From NCBI GenBank assembly GCA_025356715.1, contig JANXRU010000147.1:1-13041 (forward strand): a stretch of DNA of 13,041 nt. Reading direction: 5' to 3'. Each line of letters begins with the position of its first letter. The first letter of the stretch is position 1. This document shows, in pieces, positions 1 to 6,791 of the stretch. The notes under the pieces are model-generated. The model worked only from the letters and a program-made list of their open reading frames with translations. It was not told where the DNA came from and searched no databases. The stretch comes from Bacteroidota bacterium (GTDB lineage Bacteria > Bacteroidota > Bacteroidia > B-17B0 > B-17BO). A program made the translations under genes and the position numbers.

Positions 1-11
1 TTACTTTCTTA

Positions 12-266
12 ATGCCAAAATACAAGGGCAATTTCAAAACTAAAATTAGAGTGCGAATAGAAATAGGAGACATTATCTACGTTTCAAAACCATTTGAAGG
101 GACAATTAATAAAGAACAATTTTATCTTCGGAAATCACAAAACGGTTGGCGTTACAAGCCATTATTAGAAAATAAAGTGGCCACTATTCAGCACTGGTTT
201 TACGGTTCAGTTCCAATAGAAGCTGAAGACGAAAACTTTGGAATTTATGTAGAACGGACAGAATAG
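12..266 (+). CDS. Small hypothetical protein, 84 aa (start uncertain)
   Basis: I do not recognise this protein. The ATG start has no visible Shine-Dalgarno. The frame stays open upstream to the window edge, so the gene could begin earlier. The product is soluble-looking and basic at its N-terminus, rich in alternating hydrophobic/charged residues suggesting beta strands, with aromatic residues towards the end (Trp46, and Trp-Phe-Tyr around 62-64). There is no signal peptide, membrane segment or metal-binding cluster. It ends 70 bp before the first copy of the 106-bp repeat, mirroring the gene-then-repeat layout of the next gene. It could be cargo of a mobile cassette or the 3' end of a longer gene. 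That it is translated is moderately likely, given one continuous frame with ordinary composition. Confidence 0.5.
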   Translation: MPKYKGNFKTKIRVRIEIGDIIYVSKPFEGTINKEQFYLRKSQNGWRYKPLLENKVATIQHWFYGSVPIEAEDENFGIYVERTE

Positions 267-301
267 CTACGCATAATAGCTAAGGATTTTTCGACCTTGT
301 T

Positions 302-343
302 GGTGCCCGTTGTCGCGGGCGTGTCGTTCGTGACCTCCGCACC
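302..343. other. GC-rich hairpin-forming left flank of repeat copy 1
   Basis: This stretch is clearly richer in G+C than its surroundings and full of inverted repeats. The arms gcccg (305-309) and cgggc (316-320) enclose a 6-nt loop. A longer-range pair, ggtgc (302-306) with gcacc (339-343), could close the whole segment, although it shares two bases with the inner hairpin. It directly abuts the 106-bp repeat and is absent in front of the second copy. The antisense reading frame across it (267-524) is judged non-coding. It could be the folded end of a mobile element or simply the terminator of the preceding ORF; there is no T-tract after it. Confidence 0.4.
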
Positions 344-441
344 GCTGGATGTTGCGCATTAAAATATGCGGGGCTAATCCTGCTACATAGTTACAGATTA
401 TATTGTAATTAATGGTTGTGATAGTATATGTACTGAAATTA
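336..441 (+). repeat. 106-bp direct repeat, copy 1
   Basis: Aligning at an offset of 1240 bp, this segment matches 1576-1681 at 104 of 106 positions. The differences are A341 versus T1581 and G420 versus A1660. Identity ends sharply on both sides. Inside it are two small inverted repeats: cgcat (355-359) with atgcg (366-370), and ttaca (391-395) with tgtaa (404-408). It has no convincing reading frame and no canonical integron attC core sites. The two copies flank the gene at 674-1540 in the same orientation. It is probably a dispersed intergenic repeat, MITE or cassette boundary; its family is not something I can name. Confidence 0.9.
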
Positions 442-546
442 AACTTTCCATTTTTTGATACCTGTTTAGGTTTTAGCGCATATCCCAACCAGCAGGTAGA
501 TAGATTGATAGATGGAAAAATCATGGTGTTCTAAGAAAAAATAGTG

Positions 547-554
547 TATTTTTG
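547..554 (+). promoter_or_regulatory. Possible Bacteroidota -7 element for the secreted-protein gene
   Basis: The octamer TATTTTTG fits the Bacteroidota -7 consensus TAnnTTTG and lies 119 bp before the ATG at 674. No TTG -33 element sits at the usual spacing, so this is a weak call in AT-rich DNA. The rest of 442-673 shows no other gene or structure. Confidence 0.3.
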
Positions 555-673
555 AAAGACAGATTATAAAAAATCGGTTAACGGGTTCTCCGATTATTAT
601 TCAAATCTCTAAACAATGAATTTTTAGAACCCACCTTAAGCAAATAAGATAACTTTACTCAAAAAATTAAATT

Positions 674-1540
674 ATGAAAAATTCAAGACTCCTTAAATTC
701 GTAATTGTTTTCATTTTTTGCTTAAATGAAAGTTTTGCGCAGGTTAGTACTTATACTGCTTCACCGCAAAGTGTCATCAATTGTTCTCTTTGTGCAGGAG
801 ATACTTGGACTCTTCAAGGGAGTAGTCCAGTTTTATATTCAACTACTTTAGGAGGTGTTTCAAGCCAGCTTTACATGACTAATTTTGGATTCAACATTCC
901 TTCATCAGCAACAATATTAGGTATTTCGTTATCTGTATCTACTTGGTCATGCATGCCAGAAAAGTTCTATGATTCAAGTGTTCGACTTATGGTTAATAAT
1001 GTTCCAGTAGGCTCTAACAAAGCGTTATTGACTAATTTCTTGCAATATAATTACAATAATACTTCTTACGGCGGGCCAACTGATTTATGGGGAAATATAC
1101 TTTCTCCACTTATTATTAATGATTTGAATTTTGGCGCGGCATATGAGGTTACTCATACAATTAATGCGTTTAGTTGTTTTCAATTAAATGGCCCTATTAG
1201 CCCTACAGTTTACAATCCATTTCCTATTATGGAAGTATATTATATGCTATCTACAGGACTGATACAATCACAAAAGTCAAACATTGAAACTGTAAAAATA
1301 TACAGCCATGATCACAAAATGTATATAAATAATTCAACTAGTGAAATAATTGAAAATGCTACAATTCAAATTTACAATGCATTAGGTGAAGTAATACTTG
1401 AAGAACAAAAAACAATCGCGCCAAATGAAATTGAAAATCTTGTATTGTCTAATCCTAGTAATGGATTTTATTTTGTAACAATTAGCAGCAATAAAAAAGA
1501 ATTAATTTTCTCGAAAAAAGTGTTGATTGATTCGAACTAA
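674..1540 (+). CDS. Secreted protein with surface/phage-type beta domain and T9SS-like C-terminal tail
   Basis: The 288-aa product starts with a clear signal peptide: basic residues, a hydrophobic stretch at about 8-18, then predicted cleavage after Ala22 of FAQ. Residues about 65-185 carry a pattern I know from secreted and phage structural proteins: a phrase like NFGFNIPSSATILGI, later YGGPTDLWG (about 132-140), then IINDLNFG. No enzymatic residues stand out. Residues about 203-288 resemble a T9SS sorting tail, with the IQIYNALGEVI and LSNPSNGFYFVTI strands and a KKVLI end, although the usual FPNP entry motif is absent. The likely fate is T9SS export to the surface or medium. The gene stands alone between two copies of the 106-bp repeat, suggesting acquisition as a unit. 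Its substrate or partner is unknown. Confidence 0.85.
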   Translation: MKNSRLLKFVIVFIFCLNESFAQVSTYTASPQSVINCSLCAGDTWTLQGSSPVLYSTTLGGVSSQLYMTNFGFNIPSSATILGISLSVSTWSCMPEKFYDSSVRLMVNNVPVGSNKALLTNFLQYNYNNTSYGGPTDLWGNILSPLIINDLNFGAAYEVTHTINAFSCFQLNGPISPTVYNPFPIMEVYYMLSTGLIQSQKSNIETVKIYSHDHKMYINNSTSEIIENATIQIYNALGEVILEEQKTIAPNEIENLVLSNPSNGFYFVTISSNKKELIFSKKVLIDSN

Positions 1541-1575
1541 ACTACCTTATAGTTCTTGTATTCCCCAACTTTCCA

Positions 1576-1681
1576 TCCGCTCCGCTGGATGTTGCGCATT
1601 AAAATATGCGGGGCTAATCCTGCTACATAGTTACAGATTATATTGTAATTAATGGTTGTAATAGTATATGTACTGAAATTA
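1576..1681 (+). repeat. 106-bp direct repeat, copy 2
   Basis: Second copy of the repeat at 336-441, same orientation, two mismatches. It begins 36 bp after the stop of the secreted-protein gene and ends about 150 bp before the tex start. Unlike copy 1 it has no GC-rich hairpin flank on its left, so either it is truncated there or the flank belongs to a different unit. Both internal inverted repeats (now at 1595-1610 and 1631-1648) are intact. Confidence 0.9.
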
Positions 1682-1778
1682 GGAATTCCACCTTAAATCA
1701 ATTTTACCAGTGCGTTCCATTGTCTATAAATCCCCTCAAGTGTTCATAAAATCAATAGCTACAAAGCCTTAATCAAAT

Positions 1779-1786
1779 TATATTTG
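1779..1786 (+). promoter_or_regulatory. Putative -7 element for tex
   Basis: TATATTTG matches TAnnTTTG and lies 47 bp upstream of the tex ATG, a typical leader length. A good TTG -33 element is not evident. The site is downstream of repeat copy 2, so tex probably kept its own promoter when the repeat-flanked segment arrived. Confidence 0.4.
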
Positions 1787-1833
1787 TTAAAAATCAACAT
1801 TTAAAGTTTATCATTCATAATTTATCATTTCAT

Positions 1834-4080
1834 ATGACCGACGCCTCCTTATTTTTTAAAATTGCCGATGATCTTAAAATCGATGCTAAACAAGTAAAAT
1901 CAACTGTTGATTTGTTGGATGAAGGCGCTACAGTTCCTTTCATTTCGCGATACAGAAAAGAAGTAACTGGTAGTTTGGACGAAGTGCAAGTTATGACCAT
2001 TAAAAACGAGATAGAGCGTTTACGCCAACTAGAACAACGCCGCGAAGCTATTCTTAAATCCATTGAAGGGCAAGGTAAACTAACCGAAGAGTTATCAGCC
2101 AAAATACTTGCCGCAGAAACCTTATCAACCCTCGAAGATTTATACTTACCATTTAAACCCCGCCGCCGCACCAAAGCAACCATCGCCCGCGAAAAAGGAT
2201 TGGAGCCTTTAGCTCAATTAATTTTAGCACAAGAAACGAAAGAGTTATTTCCAGAGGCATTAAAATTTATAAATAAAGAACTTGGCGTAGATCACCCTGA
2301 TGATGCTTTGCACGGCGCTCGCGATATTATTTCGGAAATAATAAGTGAAGATGCAGTTGTACGTGAAGGCATGCGTAACTTATTTAAAAAATCAGCTACC
2401 GTTAAAAGTAAAGTAATTAGAGGTAAAGAAGAAGAAGGAGAAAAGTTTAAGGATTATTTTGAATGGGAAGAATCTTTAATGAGTTGCCCAAGTCATCGTA
2501 TGTTAGCCATGCGTCGTGGCGAAAAGGAAGATTTTTTAATTATGGATATAGTGATTGATGATGAATTAGCGCACGACATAATTAAAAAACAATTCGTTAC
2601 TACACGTGGCGAGTGTGCCGAGCAAATTATGTTGGCTATAGAAGATGGATACAAGCGTTTGCTACAACCCAGTATTGAAGCCGAAATGCGCTTAATGACT
2701 AAGCAAACGGCCGATGAAAAAGCCATACAAGTGTTTGCTGATAATTTACGGGAATTGTTATTAGCATCGCCGTTAGGACAAAAATCGATGTTAGCCATCG
2801 ACCCTGGATTCCGCTCTGGCTGCAAAGTAGTAGCCTTAGATGCACAAGGTAAGTTATTAGAAGAAACCGTTATTTATCCGCACGAGCCTCAACGCCGTGT
2901 GATGGATGCTCAACACGTGGTAATGGCTATGTGTGCTAAACATGAGTTAGAGGCCATTGCCATTGGTAACGGAACAGCTTCTCGCGAAACAGAAGAGTTT
3001 ATTAGAGGTATAGAAGTGTTACCAAAAACAATTCCTGTAATTATGGTAAGTGAAGCAGGTGCATCTATTTACTCGGCATCGGATGTAGCTCGTGAAGAAT
3101 TTCCTGAATACGATTTAACGGTTCGTGGTGCGGTTTCTATTGGTCGCCGTTTAGCAGATCCCTTAGCGGAGTTGGTAAAATTAGATGCTAAATCTATAGG
3201 AGTAGGGCAGTATCAGCATGACGTAGATCAAACAGCTTTGAAAAATAAATTAGATACCGTTGTGATGAGTTGCGTAAATGGAGTAGGAGTGGAGTTAAAT
3301 ACGGCTTCAAAACAGCTTCTATCTTATGTTTCGGGCATAGGCGAAACCTTAGCAAAAAATATTGTGGATTATCGTAACGAAAACGGAGCCTTTAAATCTC
3401 GTAAAGAGTTATTAAAAGTAAGCCGTATGGGTGATAAAGTGTTTGAACAATGTTCAGGGTTTTTACGTATTAGAGATGGGATTCATCCTTTAGATAAAAG
3501 TGCCGTACATCCAGAGGCTTACCATATTGTAGAAAAAATGGCAAATGATTTAAATTGTAGTATAGACCAATTAATAGGAGATAAGGAATTACGAAAAAAA
3601 ATAAATTTACAATCTTATGTTACAGAAACTATTGGTTTACCAACGCTTAAAGACATTGTAAGTGAATTAGAAAAGCCAGGGCGTGACCCTCGTAAATCTT
3701 TCGAGATTTTTAGTTTTGATGAAAACGTTCATTCTATCGAGGATTTACATGAAGGTATGCGTTTACCAGGCATCGTTACCAACGTAACTAACTTCGGTGC
3801 TTTTGTAGATGTGGGAGTGCATCAGGATGGCTTGGTGCACATTTCTCAATTAAGCGACTCCTTTGTAGATGATCCAAATTTAGTGGTTAAAGTAGGGCAA
3901 CATGTTTGGGTTAATGTAACCGAATGTGATGTAAAACGTAAGCGTATTGCTTTATCAATGAAAGGCGAAGGGCAGGTTACTACTAAAAAAGTTCAGCCTA
4001 AACAAGAAGTAGAAATAGCTTACGACCCAAACGATATGATGTCGGCATTAGCTGCTCTTAAAGGAAAGTTTAAAAAGTAA
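1834..4080 (+). CDS. tex: Tex family RNA-binding transcription accessory protein
   Basis: The 748-aa product is full length for Tex, a conserved cytoplasmic nucleic-acid-binding protein linked to transcription in many bacteria. The domain order is visible. A helical N-terminal Tex region includes GATVPFISRYRKEVTG (about 31-46) and DLYLPFKPRRRTKA (about 102-115). A YqgF/RNase H-like domain starts at MLAIDPGFRSGCKV (about 319) and includes IGNGTASRETEEF (about 375-387). A helix-hairpin-helix region around SGIGETLAKNIVDYR follows (about 496-560), then an S1 domain from about 641 to 710 (PGIVTNVTNFGAFVDVG, GLVHISQLSD). The ATG is the only start that gives the family N-terminus. The gene lies 57 bp before the protease gene with no hairpin terminator between them, so readthrough is possible. 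Confidence 0.97.
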   Translation: MTDASLFFKIADDLKIDAKQVKSTVDLLDEGATVPFISRYRKEVTGSLDEVQVMTIKNEIERLRQLEQRREAILKSIEGQGKLTEELSAKILAAETLSTLEDLYLPFKPRRRTKATIAREKGLEPLAQLILAQETKELFPEALKFINKELGVDHPDDALHGARDIISEIISEDAVVREGMRNLFKKSATVKSKVIRGKEEEGEKFKDYFEWEESLMSCPSHRMLAMRRGEKEDFLIMDIVIDDELAHDIIKKQFVTTRGECAEQIMLAIEDGYKRLLQPSIEAEMRLMTKQTADEKAIQVFADNLRELLLASPLGQKSMLAIDPGFRSGCKVVALDAQGKLLEETVIYPHEPQRRVMDAQHVVMAMCAKHELEAIAIGNGTASRETEEFIRGIEVLPKTIPVIMVSEAGASIYSASDVAREEFPEYDLTVRGAVSIGRRLADPLAELVKLDAKSIGVGQYQHDVDQTALKNKLDTVVMSCVNGVGVELNTASKQLLSYVSGIGETLAKNIVDYRNENGAFKSRKELLKVSRMGDKVFEQCSGFLRIRDGIHPLDKSAVHPEAYHIVEKMANDLNCSIDQLIGDKELRKKINLQSYVTETIGLPTLKDIVSELEKPGRDPRKSFEIFSFDENVHSIEDLHEGMRLPGIVTNVTNFGAFVDVGVHQDGLVHISQLSDSFVDDPNLVVKVGQHVWVNVTECDVKRKRIALSMKGEGQVTTKKVQPKQEVEIAYDPNDMMSALAALKGKFKK

Positions 4081-4137
4081 CTATTTTTTTAGTATGTTTA
4101 TGTTTTAATATATATTTACTTTCAAAAATATTTTTAC

Positions 4138-5457
4138 ATGAAAAAACATCTACTACTTTTTGGTTTGCCGTTATTTTTTTCTACTGTCTTAGCACAAACA
4201 ACTGATAAGTGCGCAACCATGCATGCCTTTAATCAGTATCAGCAAAATGCTTCCGTTAAAGCAGATTATATTAATGCAGAGCAAATGGCTAAAAATTGGT
4301 TAACCAATCCAGCTAATAAAGCTTTAATTAATAAACAACAAACTGCTATTATTAACATACCAGTAGTTGTTCATGTTGTTTATAAAAATACTATTCAAAA
4401 CATACCTGACACACAAATTGTACGTCAAATACAAATATTGAATGAATGTTTTCGTAAACAAAATCCGAATTATTCAACAACTCGTCCCATTTTTGATACA
4501 CTTGGAGCAGATATTGAAATTCAATTTTGTTTAGCAGGAACAGATCCTTCTGGAAATCCTACAACAGGTATTATTCGTAAATCAGCTCCAACAAGCGCGT
4601 CATTTGATCCAATCTTTAATATGGATAAGGTAAAAAGTTCTGCGACTGATGGAGATGATGCTTGGCCAAATGATAAATATTTAAATATTTGGGTATGTGA
4701 TATGAGTATTTTTTCTACAGTTATTGTATTAGGTTACTCTACTTTCCCTGGTGGCCCAGCCAATTTAGATGGATGTGTTATTCAAAGTGAATATTTTGGA
4801 AAATATACAGCACCAGCTCCTAATAATTTAGGAAGAACGGTTGTTCATGAAGTTGGCCATTGGTTTGGAATGCGCCATATTTGGGCTGATGATGATGGAG
4901 GTGCTGCTGCTTTAAATTGTGATTCAACTGATTTTGTTGATGACACTCCTAATCAAGCAGCTAAATCAAATTCGGATTGTAATAAAAGTTTAACAACATG
5001 TACTGTTGAAGCAGCTTATTGGGGAGCATTAAACCCTCCTGATATGGTAGAGAATTATATGGATTATTCTTCTGACGCTTGTATGACCATGTTTACTAAA
5101 GGTCAAAAAGCAAGGATGTATTCTTTTTTAAATACCGACCCAGCGCGAATAGCTATTAAAACATCCACAGTTGGTTGTTCAAGTGTTGGTTTAAATGAGT
5201 TACAAACCAATTTTTCTGATAATATTTCAGTATTTCCTAATCCAGCTAATGATATAGTACAATTGAATATTTCAGCTATATATTCAAATAATTTACTTTG
5301 TGAGATCTATAACCAATTTGGTCAAATCGTATTTGCAACGAAGAACCTTCAATTTAAAAACACCTTTGATATCAGTCATTTATCTAATGGTATTTATGTT
5401 GTCAAAGTTTATAATGCAGGCCTAACAGCGACAAAAAAAATAGTGGTAAATCGTTAA
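4138..5457 (+). CDS. Secreted M43 (cytophagalysin-type) zinc metalloprotease with T9SS type A sorting domain
   Basis: The 439-aa product carries a signal peptide (cleavage likely after Ala19, before Gln20) and a propeptide-like region to about residue 60. The catalytic domain has the extended zinc motif HEVGHWFGMRH: His237, Glu238, His241 and His247 are ligands and catalytic base. A Met-turn, NYMDY, follows with Met308. This is the metzincin M43 pattern seen in cytophagalysin and pappalysin relatives. Several cysteines in the catalytic part suggest disulfides. From about residue 363 a T9SS type A tail begins with VFPNPAND, continues with an IYNQFGQIV strand and LSNGIYVVKVY, and ends KKIVVNR. 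The protein should cross the outer membrane through the T9SS and act outside the cell on proteins or peptides; the target is not predictable. Confidence 0.95.
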   Translation: MKKHLLLFGLPLFFSTVLAQTTDKCATMHAFNQYQQNASVKADYINAEQMAKNWLTNPANKALINKQQTAIINIPVVVHVVYKNTIQNIPDTQIVRQIQILNECFRKQNPNYSTTRPIFDTLGADIEIQFCLAGTDPSGNPTTGIIRKSAPTSASFDPIFNMDKVKSSATDGDDAWPNDKYLNIWVCDMSIFSTVIVLGYSTFPGGPANLDGCVIQSEYFGKYTAPAPNNLGRTVVHEVGHWFGMRHIWADDDGGAAALNCDSTDFVDDTPNQAAKSNSDCNKSLTTCTVEAAYWGALNPPDMVENYMDYSSDACMTMFTKGQKARMYSFLNTDPARIAIKTSTVGCSSVGLNELQTNFSDNISVFPNPANDIVQLNISAIYSNNLLCEIYNQFGQIVFATKNLQFKNTFDISHLSNGIYVVKVYNAGLTATKKIVVNR

Positions 5458-5500
5458 TACGGTTTGCCAGTATTTCCAACCTCCTATTCCAAAATAATAT

Positions 5501-5530
5501 TTCCTAAAGTCATTTATTTTAGTATTTTTG
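5501..5530 (+). promoter_or_regulatory. Probable Bacteroidota promoter for queA
   Basis: The -7 octamer TATTTTTG (5523-5530) matches the consensus TAnnTTTG, followed by GCGC. A near-match to the -33 TTG (ttc at 5501-5503) sits 19 bp upstream, which is the expected spacing. Transcription would start around 5536-5540, leaving a leader of roughly 75 nt before queA. Confidence 0.55.
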
Positions 5531-5531
5531 C

Positions 5532-5582
5532 GCTCTAAATTATTAATCCCGTAAGATTATGAAATGGCTCTAGGGCTTTTTT
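5532..5582 (+). promoter_or_regulatory. Terminator-like fold in the queA leader
   Basis: The segment gctcta (5532-5537) can pair with tagggc (5571-5576), with one G-U pair, closing a 33-nt loop. Six T residues (5577-5582) follow directly. A shorter alternative pairs ccc (5548-5550) with ggg (5573-5575). Mutually exclusive folds ahead of a T-run suggest attenuation, but the stems are short and I could not match the leader to the preQ1 or SAM riboswitch patterns I know. The predicted transcript start falls at about the left arm, which weakens the case. Confidence 0.25.
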
Positions 5583-5613
5583 CGTTCTGTCTTATATTAA
5601 AATTATAACAGAT

Positions 5614-6663
5614 ATGAAGTTATCAATGTTTAAGTTTAATCTGCCTAAAGAACTTTTAGCAGAGTATCCATCAAAAAATCGCGACGAAAGTAAATTAATG
5701 GTTGTTGATCGCGCAACTGGAAAAATCTCACACAAAAAATTTAAAGACGTTGTTAATTATTTTGATGATGGCGATGTGATGATTATGAATGACACGAAGG
5801 TTTTTCCTGCCCGTATGTATGGTAACAAGGAAAAAACTGGTGCAAAAATTGAAGTATTCTTATTACGTGAATTAAATGCTGAAAGCCGTTTATGGGATGT
5901 TTTAGTAGATCCTGCTCGTAAAATTCGTATTGGTAATAAATTATATTTTGGCGAAAATGATAATGTTGTTGCTGAAGTAATCGATAATACAACCTCTCGT
6001 GGCCGTACCTTAAGATTTTTATTTGACGGGCCTTACGATGAATTTAGAAAAGCATTATATGATTTAGGAGAAACGCCTCTTCCAAAATACATTAAACGTG
6101 GTGTTGAAGAAAGTGATATTGAGCGTTACCAAACGGTATTTGCTAAAAATGAAGGCGCTGTAGCAGCTCCAACAGCTGGTTTACATTTTAGCCGCGAATT
6201 ATTAAAGCGCTTAGAAATTAAAGGAGTTCACTATGCTAATTTAACGTTACATATAGGTTTAGGAACTTTTAGAATGGTAGAAGTTGAAGATTTGACTAAA
6301 CATAAAATGGATAGCGAAGAAGCTATTATTAGCGAAGAAGCTTGTAAAATAATAAACGAAGGAAAAGATAAAAAGAAAAGAATTTGTGCTGTTGGAACAA
6401 CCGTTATGCGTGCAGTAGAATCATCTGTTTCAACTACAGGACATGTAAATCCTTATAGCGGTTGGACAAATAAATTTATTTTCCCTCCATATGATTTTTC
6501 AGTTGCTAACTGTATGATTACTAATTTCCACATGCCAGAATCTACTTTATTAATGCAAGTAGCAGCCTTTGGTGGTTATGATTTAGTTATGAAAGCCTAC
6601 AAAGAAGCTATCAAAGAAAAATACCGCTTCTATTCTTATGGAGATGCAATGTTGATTATTTAA
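5614..6663 (+). CDS. queA: S-adenosylmethionine:tRNA ribosyltransferase-isomerase QueA
   Basis: The 349-aa product is full length for QueA. The enzyme transfers and isomerises the ribosyl moiety of S-adenosylmethionine onto preQ1 at the tRNA wobble position, making epoxyqueuosine. Family motifs are all present in order: [11 protein letters not shown] near 23-33, [15 protein letters not shown] (about 54-68), [25 protein letters not shown] (181-192), [36 protein letters not shown] (259-270) and [20 protein letters not shown] (304-323). The ATG at 5614 gives the usual N-terminus. It is preceded by its own promoter and followed by a strong palindromic terminator, so it appears monocistronic. No other queuosine gene lies in the window. 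Confidence 0.97.
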   Translation: MKLSMFKFNLPKELLAEYPSKNRDESKLMVVDRATGKISHKKFKDVVNYFDDGDVMIMNDTKVFPARMYGNKEKTGAKIEVFLLRELNAESRLWDVLVDPARKIRIGNKLYFGENDNVVAEVIDNTTSRGRTLRFLFDGPYDEFRKALYDLGETPLPKYIKRGVEESDIERYQTVFAKNEGAVAAPTAGLHFSRELLKRLEIKGVHYANLTLHIGLGTFRMVEVEDLTKHKMDSEEAIISEEACKIINEGKDKKKRICAVGTTVMRAVESSVSTTGHVNPYSGWTNKFIFPPYDFSVANCMITNFHMPESTLLMQVAAFGGYDLVMKAYKEAIKEKYRFYSYGDAMLII

Positions 6664-6672
6664 TCAGTCTTA

Positions 6673-6720
6673 TAAGCATAAAAAAAACCACAACAATTGT
6701 TGTGGTTTTTTTTATGCTTA
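6673..6720. terminator. Bidirectional terminator: perfect 48-bp palindrome
   Basis: The two 24-nt arms are exact reverse complements with no spacer. From the outside in, each arm has taagcat, eight A (T on the other arm), then ccacaacaa. In RNA the central attg/aatt bases form the loop and the ccacaac/gttgtgg stem is followed by eight U in either direction. It starts 10 bp after the queA stop and lies about 70 bp beyond the end of the convergent lipoprotein gene, so it can stop transcription from both sides. Confidence 0.93.
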
Positions 6721-6723
6721 ATA

Positions 6724-6741
6724 TCGTCATCAGGGTGACGA
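6724..6741. other. Small hairpin next to the terminator
   Basis: The arms tcgtca (6724-6729) and tgacga (6736-6741) are exact inverted repeats around a 6-nt centre, with no T-run after them. It could be a degenerate REP-like element or chance. It sits in the 3' non-coding region shared by two convergent genes. Confidence 0.3.
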
Positions 6742-6791
6742 AACTTTGGATTATATATAATTTGTATTTGGTATTAGATTATTCATTTGTT

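Noticed and set aside
336..441. Canonical integron attC site
   Set aside because: Candidate core sites such as gttgcgc (351-357) and gttacag (390-396) break the GTTRRRY rule, and no matching RYYYAAC partner closes a long attC-like stem. A non-canonical cassette boundary remains possible.
267..524. 85-residue open frame on the minus strand across repeat copy 1
   Set aside because: It mostly reads the repeat and its hairpin flank. The composition is unlike a protein (many Cys, His, Arg and Gly from GC-rich stems), and the frame is not open across the equivalent region around copy 2. I regard it as a spurious translation.
1534..1555. Terminator after the secreted-protein gene, gaacta paired with tagttc around the stop
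   Set aside because: The stem is only 6 bp, has a 10-nt loop and no T-run. It is too weak to annotate in AT-rich DNA.
5557..5600. Short leader peptide ahead of queA (ATG at 5560 or 5564)
   Set aside because: The frames give 4 and 14 residues, without a Shine-Dalgarno or a run of any regulatory amino acid.
5531..5613. preQ1 or SAM riboswitch ahead of queA
   Set aside because: I could not find the conserved preQ1-I loop and A-rich tail, the preQ1-II pattern, or the SAM-II pseudoknot elements. Only a short terminator-like fold remains.
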